A stretch of 64,000 nt of DNA. Source: Patiria pectinifera (taxonomy: Eukaryota > Echinodermata > Asteroidea > Valvatida > Asterinidae). This document shows, piece by piece, positions 35,994 through 47,046 of the stretch. The stretch covers positions 21,354,863 through 21,418,862 of the forward strand of contig CM057135.1 in assembly GCA_029964075.1 (NCBI GenBank). Reading direction: 5' to 3'. A program made the position numbers and the translations under genes. Position 1 is the stretch's first letter. Every line of letters starts with the position of its first letter. The notes beneath the pieces were generated by a model. It did no database searches. It was not told where the DNA came from and saw only the letters and a list, made by a program, of their open reading frames with translations.

Positions 35994-38791
35994 GTAATTA
36001 ACGAGCTCCTTGGAGATGACACTGCCGAGGCTCCACCAGCAGCATCTGCCCATAAAGCAAAAAACACAGAGACTAAACTGAGACTGAGAGGTAACCAGGT
36101 AAATATTTCTCAATTTGATGCAACTTCTTTTTTTCAACATCTTTGCAGAATGGTGAAAATGTCTGGAATATAACTATCAGAATGTGAATAATGAAGATTG
36201 TAAGAGGGAGGTGACTTGACTTTATTGATTATATTTTAATAGAACCGGCTTCATGAAAGCGGCTGCCAGGCTGATGTCAAGCCTGACACAACTGACAGGA
36301 GGTGTCAGACCTCGATTGTCCCAGCACGACCCACCAAAAGAGTCAAAGGGCTGCAGCTCAACATAAGACCCAAAAGATATCACAGAGGTGAGCATTTACA
36401 TGAACATGTATGTCACAACCTCAATATTCACCTAGGAAGTGTCCTGATGTGTCAGTCTAGTGTTGCAAAGTGTAATTTATTTTTAACATGGGAAAGTTGA
36501 TGAGAAGGGTCATTGAGAGGGACGAGAGATATACTAGTAAGTAACCTTCATGTTCCCAGAATTACCTTGGCTTCCTCCTATGTCCCTTTGTCGCTATAAT
36601 GATCATTTTATCGATAAATAAATAGGAACAGCAATTTGATTTTACTTTTACTTTTTCTCTGCCAGCTGTGCAATTTAATGGCAGGAAAAGCAACATAGGA
36701 ACCCAGTGTGAGATTGTCAAACTTCCACCTCTAAAGCTGATGGCGCCTTTACAACCAAGTGAGAGCACTGTCATCGAACTCCCTGAACAAAATGCACCAA
36801 GCCCTATGGACATAAGTGATGAAGAGTATTCAGAAGAGGACTGTGTAGAAGAGGATGAAGACTACTCCCCAAGTTCAGATAGTTCCCTGTAAGATTTAAC
36901 AAAGTACATTAACATTAATTCTTTCTGAAAAGGTACATATTTTGCATAGTGGCCTGAATGTTGTGACAATCTGTCCATCATATCTTCCTTTATGAACTAT
37001 GACATTCATATTCATCACAGTTTCATTCATTTTTTTTAAAACATCCTTAGAGTTTCAGAAGAGGATGTAACATGCACAAGTGAATATCAGGAGCCAAAAT
37101 ACCTTGTGTTCAAGACACAGCTATTGCAGCTCTTCGGGCAGTGCCCTAAATGTGCAGGGCAAGCAACAAAGAAAATTCACAGAACTGTTGGGACATTGGT
37201 CGTTGTATCCCGCTTCTGCAGCATATGTCAGTTCTCGGAGAAGTGGTGTAGTCAGCCATATATTGGTGACACACTAGCCGGTAATATTCTCCTTTCAACT
37301 TCAATATTAGCTGCAGGAGGGTCACCGACGAAAGTGCTGAGGATTTTCCAAAACATGAGGATTGCAACGATATCCTACAGCACCTTCATGACGCACCAGC
37401 ATATCTACATTCAGCCTGCCTTTGTAAAGGTTTGTGTTGCTTATTTTGTATAGCCCTAATAGTACTGAATCCTCCAATTTCAATCGATTTTGCATACCCC
37501 TAGGGAATTAGGGTTAAGCAGGTAGACTTTTATGCCACTGGTCATGCTGGTGCAGAATATGAAACAAGGAGAAGCGCGGATCACTGGTGTCACTTTATTT
37601 GTGGTTGAACCCTTTATATTTTTTGTGGTCATTCTTGTAGAAGCTGCTCATTTTCAGTTGAAGAAACGATTGGATCCGGGAATGCCTTACTCTAACTGTT
37701 ACACTGTTGATTTTTCAAAAATATGTGTAACAGAAATGAAATCCTACATTGTACTTTGTACTAACGAAATGATTATGCGTGTAAGTTTATATATTCACAT
37801 CAAAAGCTTTGAGGATTGTCCCTTTTCTGTGTGTCAATGATATATTTCTACTTTTGACAAGTAAAACTTCCTTCTCTTTTTTGTCTTTCTCAAAACAGGT
37901 TTGGGAAAAAGAACAAAATTGTACGAAACATGCATACACAACCTGTTCTTGGAGGAGATGCACGCTGTGACAGCATGGGGCACTGTGCAAAATATGGCTC
38001 ATACAGCCTGATGGACCTGACCTCAAACAAGATTCTGGACATACAACTAGTACAGGTTTGCTTTTTTGCATTTCATTATCTGGTCTGTGTCCTTGAATAG
38101 AAGATGGAAATTTGTTGAATCCAGGGGTAAAACCAGTTATTGTCTGTCCAATTTATCAAGATGTGCATGGATCACTTTTTAATGACTGCTAGATTTTCTG
38201 GTATGATTGAGCAGTTTTTATGTACCTGCATTCATTTTTTGTCGTACAGAAAAACCAAGTCAAAAATTCTAACGCCATGGAGTTGGAAGGCCTAAAGCGA
38301 GCAATGAAATCGAAAACTGAAGCCGAGAGCTCTCATCACAGACAGACATCCACAAGTGACAAAATGGGTGAGGGAGCATCTGCAGCCAAAGGGCATCTCA
38401 CACTTCTTCGATGTTTGGCATGAAGCTAAAGGTATTAGTTCCAACTTGCAAAGCTCAGTGTTTTCTTTGAAATCTTGGTCGCCCATGACAACAGTGCATC
38501 ATTTACATGCATCAGTTGTGGGCATTTTTAATCCATTTTTTATGCATGTACTTTAAAAATGCTTACTAACTACAAATTTCACCATAAATGAAAAATCCCA
38601 TACCTGAATGTGTATGACATTTTCTATAACGTAAAACCTCGCACTGTGGTGTTATCTTTGTGAGTCTTCTAAAGTGTGGTTATTTTGTCCTTTCTGCATT
38701 AAATTTAGGTTTCAAGAAGAAGATGCTCAGCATCGGTAAGAGAAAGGACTGTGCTATCATCAATGACTGGTTGAAGTCACTAGTTAGCCAG
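35994..38791 (+). pseudogene. Spliced transposase-like gene (GGDARCDS/ITDRH family), decayed
   Basis: Seven plus-strand exons with GT-AG sites: 35994-36098, 36243-36387, 36666-36888, 37051-37429, 37899-38055, 38250-38431 and 38709-38791. Exon 3 ends in an acidic DEEYSEEDCVEEDEDYSP tail. Exon 4 has two CxxC pairs (CPKC, CSIC). Exon 5 has LGGDARCDSMGHCAKYGSY, exon 6 has LITDRHPQVTKW and FDVWHEAKG, and exon 7 has KDCAIINDWLKS. These are hallmarks of a widespread transposase-like animal family, possibly Kolobok-related (name uncertain). Phases agree, except that exon 5 (157 nt) and exon 6 (182 nt) each have a length that breaks the frame, matching visible frame changes near 37920-37945 and 38300-38325. 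Start exon(s) were not found, and the 3' part is interrupted by MITEs. Confidence 0.65.
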
Positions 38792-38924
38792 GTTAGAAAG
38801 TTCCCATCAACTATATATTATATAGTGGTTCTGCTCTCTGTTTCCTTAAAAATGATTGTCTTCATGCAACTGGAATCCTTGGCTGGAAGACTCGAGGCTA
38901 AAAAGTCAGGAAAACTCGTCTCTG

Positions 38925-39114
38925 GAACGCTGGTCGGCCGACCAGCGTTGGAAATTGATACAAAAATACCAATTTTCTTGGAAATGACTATACAAGGTGC
39001 CAAGATTGACAGGATGCTTTACGCTGTCATTCACTAACAGTCGAGCAAGGTATTTCAAAATGATTTGCTAGTTTTTTGTTTTTTTTTGATGTTTGCAAAT
39101 GTTGTATTTTCCCT
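38925..39114. mobile_element. TTAA MITE, partial copy with perfect 24-bp palindrome
   Basis: The right-hand part of a MITE of the same family, ending CCCT before TTAA at 39115-39118. It includes a perfect 24-bp palindrome centred near 38939 (core CTGGTCGGCCGACCAG). The next copy starts immediately after the shared TTAA, so two copies stand head to tail. Confidence 0.75.
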
Positions 39115-39118
39115 TTAA

Positions 39119-39609
39119 AGGGGATGTACAACATCAGCCTTTGCTGCAATTTTTAGAAATAAATGGATTGAGAGGATTAGTATGTTAATGCAAATATTGT
39201 TAAAAAGACTTCTTTCGCAATTAGGACTTGTAGATGCTGGAAAAAAACAAGAAAACTAATCATGTTCTAGTAGTCTGGTTCCCTGAACACCCCCCCCCCA
39301 CCCCCGAGATCAAACGGCGCAATTTATAGACTGGGGGGAAATTTTAAGGTATCAGTCTAGAAGGCTTGTTTGTACCCCTTAACAGGTGTGTGATCAATTG
39401 CCAAGAAAACGCGGAATAACTATAAATGAAATATTCGGAGCAGTTTAAAAAAAAGAAACACCCAAAATACAATTTTTCTTCAAAATTTGAGTACACCAGG
39501 ACCCACAATTTTACAGGATGCTTAGACTGTCATTCCCTAAAAATCCAGTCAGGTATTTTGTGATAATTCGATCATTTCATTGTGTTTTTTTTGCAAATGT
39601 ATCTTCCCT
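39119..39609. mobile_element. TTAA-flanked MITE, copy 3
   Basis: A 491-bp, more diverged copy (start AGGGGATGTACAACATC, end TATCTTCCCT) bounded by TTAA at 39115-39118 and 39610-39613. It sits in what would be the 3' part of the plus-strand transposase pseudogene, separating its seventh exon from the P2RX7-like exon. Confidence 0.8.
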
Positions 39610-39639
39610 TTAATACCAAGTGCATGTTAACTTACAAAA

Positions 39640-39839
39640 TTTAACTTTGCTCTTAACTGCAAGTGTGGCAAAGAGGTCTCTCATTAAATGGAAGCTATGC
39701 TGAAAGAGGACAAAATGAAATATGGACGGTGACTGTTTCATTAATCACCCTTGGTTTGAGGTAACTTACCTCAATCGAGCAAAACTGCAGACAACATACC
39801 TCCAGTACTGGAAGCAGTATGGAGCTAGGGCAATGCAAG
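39640..39839 (+). pseudogene. P2RX7 C-terminal-like exon, plus-strand copy
   Basis: Contains DGDCFINHPWFEVTYLN followed by LQTTYLQYWKQYG, then a GT donor at 39840 after CAAG. The pattern CxCG, CC, then HPWFExxCLN and AYxxYxxxYG defines the intracellular domain of the P2X7 receptor and many transposon-linked proteins. This copy has lost its upstream part, has an in-frame stop before the MEAMLKE run, and is out of frame between MEAMLKE and DGDCF. It is about 80% similar by eye to the minus-strand copy at 40270-40492. Confidence 0.55.
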
Positions 39840-40492
39840 GTTTATGTGTACAAAAATTAATTGAGAGGGGGATATTTGAACCCTTTGTAATTTCCATTGG
39901 CATCCGCATAACACAAGATGGTAAAGGTACTCGGTTTTCTCTCCCCAGATAGCCCCAGCACCATCTCACGACTTGCCGATAAGCCACATGTCGAAATTTC
40001 CTACAAGTGTAAAAAGATCAGAAAAATGGAGAAAATAGTGATGTTTGAGCTCAATACATAAACTGAAAAATGGAAACTTCCCACGAGTTTATAAAGGTCA
40101 CAACGATTGTTTTGGCAACCACTTACACAACTCGAGGCCACCTATTCGAATTTTCAAGATAAATGCATTGACAAATTTCTTTTAAGAAATGACAATTGAA
40201 AAATAGTATCGAAGAATGTTGAAACGTTTTAATTGTCCTTACTTATCATAAAAATAAAGACATTCAAACCTTGCATTATCTCCTTGCATTGCCCATACTG
40301 CTGCCTATACTGGAGGTATGCTGTCTGCAGTGTGGCTGGATTGAGGCAAACTGCCTCAAACCAAGGGTGATTAGTGAAGCAGTCACCATCCAAATTTAAG
40401 TCTCTTTCAGCTTAGCCTCCATTTGAGGGACCTCCTTGCAACACTTGCAGTTTACCACAGCCGACATCACAATACAAAAACCACACCTGCAC
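39640..40492. repeat. Inverted repeat of P2RX7-like exons
   Basis: Arms at about 39640-39845 and 40265-40460 are inverted relative to each other with about 420 bp between them. Both exon copies end at the same CAAG|GTTT donor, so the repeat includes the exon edge. A 33-base T run (40508-40540) lies just outside the right arm. Confidence 0.65.
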
Positions 40493-40506
40493 CTGTAAAA
40501 ATCAAT

Positions 40507-40541
<35 letters not shown>

Positions 40542-41658
40542 TTGAACACCCCTGGTAGCATTAGCAACAAAACATATCAAAATGTCTGACTGTAACAATC
40601 ATTTTACCATCAAGCTTATTATTTTTGTCTTTCTATTAATATTAATTTATTACACAATAATGTGTATGATAGATGTGACCTGGCATTTAGAGAAAAATGA
40701 AGCTATGTTGGTTTAATAATTGGAAAGCTTAAAATACACATGAAAAAAATACAATGATACATCAACTAATAATGCGCGTTTCAAATATCCCCTGAGCTCT
40801 TGCACCACCGCGCTATGTAATCACCGTCCGATCGGGGAGGCCGGCTCTCCGCGGTACGCCCGCCGCGCCACGCCGCGCGAGTACGACGGGACGGTGATGC
40901 CGGTACGGCCGGTACATCCAGTCATCCACGGAACGTGAATTGCTGTTGAATATCCAACGATAAGCTTACAAACACCTTGAAATGCCACCACTTATCGCAT
41001 ATGATTTTCACTGATCAAAATAATACTTAATATCTAAATGCATCCCTAAACAGAGTTCAAATTTAGACGAAAATAATGGGACTACTTTTTATGTGGCGCG
41101 CGTATACATAAAAAGTACCAGACAACGCGAGAAACCTGGCCGGGCCCGCGACGCTACTGACGGTATCAACTCAGGTCTGCAACACGGTCGACAACGTAAT
41201 CTGACAGGTCACGCGTGCTGTACACATTATTCGAAAACGGTCTGAAGATATGTTGTCGTTTTGACCTAAATATTCACCAGAATAACTTGGGATTTAGCAG
41301 TAACTCGTGGAGAAAATTGCGGTAGTACCTTTGATGCTCATTTAAAAACTTTATAATGAGCATAGGCCTAATATTTTGAGTCCTAGGATAATGTTTATCA
41401 TTATTTATTTTACGGAAACGTACCAATCAGTGCTGTGTTGTCTGGCGTCTTCTTCGGCTGGACCGGTGTCCATACTTTCACCGGCCTCTTCTTCCGGTAA
41501 TTCTGGCTCAAATTGGTATGGAAGAGCTGCCAGGATCTCCCCGTTTTCTTCCTCAGTTGGTTCATCAAATGAAAAGATGAACAAGAATGTTCATCGCTAT
41601 CTTTTTCTGAGAAAACTTCGACGTTCTCACTGCCGCTGCTTGCCTCCGAGTCAGACAT
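40270..41658 (-). pseudogene. P2RX7 C-terminal-domain-like gene, two exons, probably decayed
   Basis: Exon 1: ATG at 41658, MSDSEASSGSENVEVFSEKD, Ser/Glu-rich, ending near 41424-41429 at a GTACGT donor. Exon 2 (40492-40270): CRCGFCIVMSAVVNCKCCKE, then DGDCFTNHPWFEAVCLN and AYLQYRQQYG. The cysteine/histidine pattern is that of the P2X7 receptor intracellular domain, here without the channel. Two problems are seen. The best donor is phase 1, while the acceptor needs phase 2. The CCKE and DGDCF parts of exon 2 are in different frames. So the gene is probably broken or the exon pairing is wrong. The intron holds a GC-rich patch (40790-40930). Confidence 0.5.
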
Positions 41659-42309
41659 TTTGAATGGGCTGGGATATCAGTAAAAAGCCGTTGTATAAAC
41701 GAGTCCTGTTTATTACGTCACGATTTTCGACGTTGGCCTAAACAAACCGACGACTGTTGATTTCAATTATGCGCTCGCCGACCAACAAATTACTCAATGA
41801 ATTTCGTTTTTTTAAATATATAAACGCACATTACAAAAGAATGGGAGTTGGTGATTATGATATATATGGGTCTACTCTACAATAAAAAAGGTATAAAGAA
41901 CAAAACGATTTTTAGCATTCCACAACCTCTTTAAATCGTCTGGTACCCAAGTAGTTGCACAGATTTTCACCACACGTCATGATCACTTAAGAGTGGACAA
42001 ATTATAAATTGAAGAAAACAATTGTGATGATAAATTTGTACATGTATATACATGTATCTTTACTAGAAATCAAAACTAAAATGTTATTACAGTGAACTAT
42101 TTGAAAGAGGATACTTTTAAATGTAAATTAATATACTTCTAATACTAAAGCGGTCCTATGTTTCCATACTCCATATTTTTTTTTAATTTAATAATTTAAT
42201 AATTAATAATTTAATAATGCACATGTATTGTTCAACGTTTATTGTAGTTTTATATGGATTGTCTAAAGTTTTATTTAAGAAATAAATACATGTATATAAA
42301 TATAATTAC

Positions 42310-43308
42310 CCTGCCAGGTTGGAGTCTTCCTCAGCTTGTGCCACATCCAACGGTCGGTTGCAGCCTCTATCTCTGGGGGAATGGGGGAACCTTCTATGTG
42401 CTCTGCAGCCATAGATTTCAGCAGCCTTGCAGCCTTGGTTGCCTTAGCCTCTTCGGAGGGTTCTGGACAGGGGAGGGTCTCGGTGCTTGGGTAACACACA
42501 AATGAAGTTGGTTTGGGACACTTTTGTGTACAGACATGGGTTTGCATTTGCTGAAGTTTTCCAACCGTGCCACAAGTAATGCAAACTGTTGGAACTGTTA
42601 AGAGTTGCACCTGTAGAATACGTGGACATGGTTTTACCTCATGAATGTTGACTTGTGATGCGCAGATAGGGCGGGATACTGTTTCTTCCATGCAGTGTTT
42701 GAACCATCCAAGCAAACAATTTCCACGGTAATTGTGTTCGCAAGGGGTCTGAACGACAGGAGTTCCCAAAATACACTGGCATATCGAACACATAAACAGA
42801 GATGTCTCACATGATTCACTATGCAGGATGTCAAGGTTAGAGGGTACTGGTTCATCTTGGCATTTGGGAATTGCGAAAGTGAGGCTTGATGACGCGTTTG
42901 ATGCATCATCACATTTGGAAACATTGCCAAGGCCCTTGCCGCTTGCCGCTTGCCGCTTGAAGGACGACCCCCAATTCTTAACTTGGAATACAGTTTACAT
43001 ACTGAACAAATGCAAGTACGAGGATGTTTCCTCCAGGAATCATAAACTAATGTCTCTCTAAAGCCACTACAAAATCCAGATTGTTCATGTCTCAGGGAAC
43101 GTTCACAGCGCCAACACAGTTTTTGTGGATGAACTAGAGCATCATCTTTCCAAACGTTGATGTTGAAAACACTCTCCAGTTGTTTCATGTATTTGCTGCA
43201 GTCATACGTATATGAGCTGAATTTATCCGTGCTAGAGGCCTTTGTATTCAGTCGCCCACAAACTCTACATAATTTATTTAAGGCCTCTTGATGATGTAGA
43301 AAACTCAT
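42310..43308 (-). pseudogene. Second RAG1 N-terminal-like/RING exon
   Basis: ATG at 43308. In order: LCRVCGRL, HPQKLCWRCERSL, a WRKHPRTCICSVCKLY block with GGRPSSGK, then a RING-type finger (CSICQC, CEHNYRGNC, then ICAS where the last CxxC pair is expected) and CITCG with a trailing HVC, then a helical AARLLKSMAAEHIEG segment matching exon 1 of the 14-kb gene. It ends at a GTAATT donor after 42310. The two halves are in different frames; a 7-bp unit repeated three times (42936-42956, plus strand TTGCCGC) sits exactly at the change. The last RING pair is altered (xxIC rather than CPxC). No downstream transposase exons of this type follow, so it is an isolated 5' fragment. Confidence 0.65.
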
Positions 43309-44028
43309 GCTGAATAACTATGGTGTTAATATTATACTATATATTCTCAACATACTTGATCTGGAGTTCACTTCTGATGAATTTCTCCCCACTAAAACAC
43401 CGGCCTCCCAGCTCCAGCGCAGCGGGTGCGACAACGCATTGTGCCCGTGCAGTCCCGCGGCGCGCCGGCGGCAAAAGCCAGCTGTACAGTTTCGCGCCGT
43501 GTGATGTGTGTGAGCGTATAGCGGTCGTCTGCGAGAAATGACAGTACTTTATCGTTTCTTTTAAAAAGAACCACCGCTGGCTTTCGCATGATATTTCATG
43601 AGTCGTTTAACAAAGTCATAATTTACAACAAATTACAAGGAATATTTGGGGAAAACCTGTTTTTAATAATAAAAGTGGATTTTTATTCGGGGATTTTTAA
43701 CAACCTTCCAAACAAACAGCGACGAAATACTTCACGCACAAAACGTAAATAATCCCCATTTTGGCAGATATGTTTTACTTGGTGAACCAGCTCAATCAGC
43801 TAATATGTGGAAACAACTGTAATCTATTTAAATTTTTGTATTTCAATATACGTCGTTGTGCCATGCATGCTTAAGGGACAAATTTACATCATGTTTTTCG
43901 TGTTTTGTTTTCCTGAAAATTTAGGACGCCATATTGGATTTCCCAATTTGAGTGACGTCACCATTTGGCCGCATTGGAGTAAATAAACGCCGTACGGACA
44001 AAACCGCTCGCGTTTATAACGTTAGGTC
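43309..44028. other. 5' flank of the second N-RAG exon to the end of the 9.9-kb insertion
   Basis: No gene was seen. A GC-rich patch lies at 43395-43500, the GGGGAAAACCTG block shared with the 14-kb gene's flank is near 43650, and near 43925-43975 an ATATTGG, a perfect cAMP-response-type TGACGTCA and a CGCCATATTGG (YY1-like) site cluster. These could form a promoter for the minus-strand gene, but distance and activity are unproven. Confidence 0.35.
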
Positions 44029-45193
44029 TATTATGAATAAAACAGCCATGTCGTCCACACTGCTTGCAAGGTCGACGTGACAGGCCGTCTGCATTTCCAT
44101 GTTTCTTCCCAGGGCGATGAACTATTTCATAGTTGTACTGCCCAAGCACCTCCAGCCATCGAGCAATTTGCCCCTCTGGGTTCTTAAAAGTGACTAACCA
44201 CTTTAATGCCGCATGGTCCGTTCGTACAGTTATCTCTTGTCCGTATAGGTACTACTTGAAGTGTTTTAGATAGACAATAATTGCAAGGAGCTCTCTGCGC
44301 GTCACGCAATAATTCCTCTCGGGCTTGGAGAGTGTACGGCTTGCGTAGGCAATAACGCGCTCCTCTCCATTTTGCACTTGCGAAAAAACAGCTCGCATCT
44401 GTGTCCAATATGACCTTGCCCTCGGGTTCTGGGTATGCCAGTATTTGGTGCCTCTTGCAGGTGAGTCTTCAAGGTTTGGAACGCCTCCTGGCATTCGTCA
44501 CTCCAGTGGAAGACACGTGCTTTCTCAGTTAGCCTATATGGAGCGGGCGAGCCACATCAGCAAAACCTCTGAAGAATCTTCTATAATACGAGGCCAACCC
44601 AAGAAAACTCCTCAGTCCTCGGACGTCAGTCGGAGTTTGCCAAGATCTTATCGCCTCCAGCTTGTCTGGATCGTAGATACTCCCTCCGGGGACACCACAT
44701 GACCCAGATACTTAACCTGCTGTCGGAAGAGGTGGCATTTTCCTGGCTTTAATTTAAGTCCAGCCCCACGTAACCTCTGCAGAACCTCCCTCAAACGGTT
44801 GATTCCCTCCATGATGGTTCGTCCATACACAATAACATCATCTAAATAGATGAGCAAGGTTTCCCACTGGAGGCCACGCATTATCCTCTCCATGAGCCTC
44901 TCGAAAGTGGCGGGGGCATTGCACAGACCGAAGGGCATAACCCTCCAGCTGTACAATCCCCCGCGCACAACAAAGGCAGATAGCCAATAGCCGGAGGCAA
45001 GATCTAGCGTTGAAAACCATCTTGCCCCCGCTAGTGCGTCAAGGGTGTCATCGATTCGTGGGACGGGGTAAGCGTCCTTGATCGTCCTTTCATTGAGCCC
45101 TCTGTAATCCACACAAAACCTCTGCGTTCCGTCCTTTTTCTGAACGAGAACTACATTGGACGCCCACGGGCTGTCGGACGGCTCTATAATCCC

Positions 45194-47046
45194 CAGTGTT
45201 GGAGGTCTCGAGGCCGGCCTCGGCCTCGAGGCCGGCCTCGAGGCCGATTTTCATGGCCTTGGCCTCGGCCTTGGCCTCGGAGGTGCAAGGCCTCGGCCTT
45301 GGCCTTGGCCTCGGAGCCTTCCGGCCTCGGCAAATCGGTCGAGGCCGGCTCGAGGCCGCCCATTTTGATGTGTAAGTTTTCTATTCTAATTAATTTTAAT
45401 TATTTACCGTATCAAACCCTCGAGATTCTGCCGCAGTGGGTCCGTGAAACGAACGCATATACAATGTACGCACGAATGAACTGGAAATGGTTCAATGGAA
45501 ATGGAACTGGAAATGGCGCTTCAGCTTTCCACGTGCGTGCAAGCGTTATAACTGTTACCGCGTAGCAGACTACATAAGTCTGGCACCAATCCCATCTGCG
45601 TACAATAACATGTGGTAGTAGACTAGTCTGGTTGCAGTGTTGTACAAAATTGTCTCGTTTCGCCTCTGTACCCCGACCTTTAAAAATGATTTGCGGCAAG
45701 GTGCGGCAAGCTTAATCATTTCTTTTTATAGGCCACTGTTTCAGTAAAAGTCTGAACTTTCTGGGTACGATCGAGTGCACCAGTCCGTACCATTTTCTTC
45801 ATAAAGATATGATAAAAACAGTTACGATTTATCAAGTAGATTTTATATTTACACGGTGATTTAAATGAAAGTTCCGGCTCACACGGTAATGTTTGGCGCA
45901 AATGGTCGATATGGAAAGCGCGATTTCAGAATTCGTTTTTCCTTCCAAATGAATGCAAAGTTCTGAATGAATGTTTTAATAATAGAAGTCAGTATTCCTC
46001 GTGGTACCAGGATACTTTTTTTGGTATTTTTAGAGCCATGTTGATACTTATTACATGTATAAGCACGGTTTGGAATTGACTAATTTTGCGTGGTAACAGA
46101 TATACGGCCAAAACCTCTGGACTCCCTACCTCTTGCCATGATCTTAAAATTCTTCGAAGCCATTGGATTCGAATCGGATGATCCGAGAATTCATGGTCAT
46201 TTTGATGCACTGAGTGATACATGCACGCATGTTCCGTGTTGCCGTGTTGTTTGGAGCGGGATTGGCCATTGCCAGACTTTGTCTGGTACCGCGGTATTAT
46301 CAGTGATAATGCGTGGACACCGTTGTGTGGAGCGGGATTGGAACTATGCTTTGCCCGTGCGTAACGGCGGGCCGTCTGGCATTGTCTGGTCGCATCGCGG
46401 TGTTTGCTCGGCGCGCGCCTTGACAGTGCGAAGGTCGGGGGGGGGTGTCGTAACTTTTTAGTTATGAGTGGTAAAAACCTGATTGAAAAATCAAGTTGTT
46501 GTTTATTTAATGGGGATTCCTATAATATTAAGCTTTTTGATAGGTTTTGAAAATTAAGATTTATAAAACATGCTAAAAGTAAATGATGTAAATCTTACAG
46601 AATAGAAACTCAAAATTTGGCCATTTAAATTGTTGTATCTCCAAAGGGCAAACACCTATGAGCCTGATTCAAACGCCATTGATTTTGTTGTGTAATTTGC
46701 TTTCAGTGATACAAAACTTGAGATTTCTTTCTTTAAAAGATAAAATTCGCCGGACTCCCTACAAGAGGAAACCCATTGCAAGCTGTAAATTTGTAAGCCA
46801 GGCACTCCAAAACTCAGTGAATTCAACTAAAAAGGTGTTAAAACTCCAACATAATCTTAGACTGGTTTTATTGATTATATTTTATTACGTGTTTTGATAG
46901 CTGGCCTCGGCCTCGGCCTTGGCCTCGGAGGTGGTGGCCTCGGCCTTGGCCTTGGCCTCGCGGTTGTGGCCTCGGCCTCGGCCTTGGCCTCGAAGGTTGT
47001 GGCCTCGGCCTTGGCCTCGGAGGTTGTGGCCTCGACTACAACACTG
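45194..47046. mobile_element. Non-autonomous hAT element with GGCCTC end arrays
   Basis: A 1853-bp element beginning CAGTGTTGGAGG and ending CTACAACACTG. The ends are inverted repeats (CAGTGTTG) and the flanks are a perfect 8-bp duplication ATAATCCC (45186-45193 and 47047-47054), diagnostic of hAT. Just inside each end lies a GAGGCC/GGCCTC-rich array (about 45204-45362 and 46898-47033). The 1.5-kb interior encodes no recognisable transposase. It interrupts the reverse transcriptase region of Gypsy 2. Confidence 0.92.

Larger units (their letters stand above)
34144..44028. mobile_element. 9.9-kb insertion into Gypsy 2 carrying N-RAG and transposase-type genes
   Basis: The Gypsy sequence stops at 34143 and resumes at 44029, with the same six bases TATTAT on both sides (34138-34143 and 44029-44034), as expected for a target duplication. 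Inside lie a plus-strand spliced transposase pseudogene (35994-38791), inverted P2RX7 C-terminal-like exons (39640-40492), a short minus-strand first exon (41658-41429) and a minus-strand RAG1-N/RING exon (43308-42310), besides later MITEs. No clear terminal inverted repeat was found at the two ends. It could be one large DNA transposon, a mosaic of several, or a transposon with captured host sequence. Confidence 0.6.

Noticed and set aside
40508-40540. 33-base T run, and poly-G (20986-20997) and poly-C runs (35860-35874, 39291-39305)
   Set aside because: Homopolymers without other evidence of retroposition; could be assembly-sensitive, not annotated as tails.
45156-45368. Gly-Leu and Pro-Arg repeat ORFs, also at 46875-47100
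   Set aside because: They are translations of the GGCCTC arrays of the hAT element, low complexity and non-coding.
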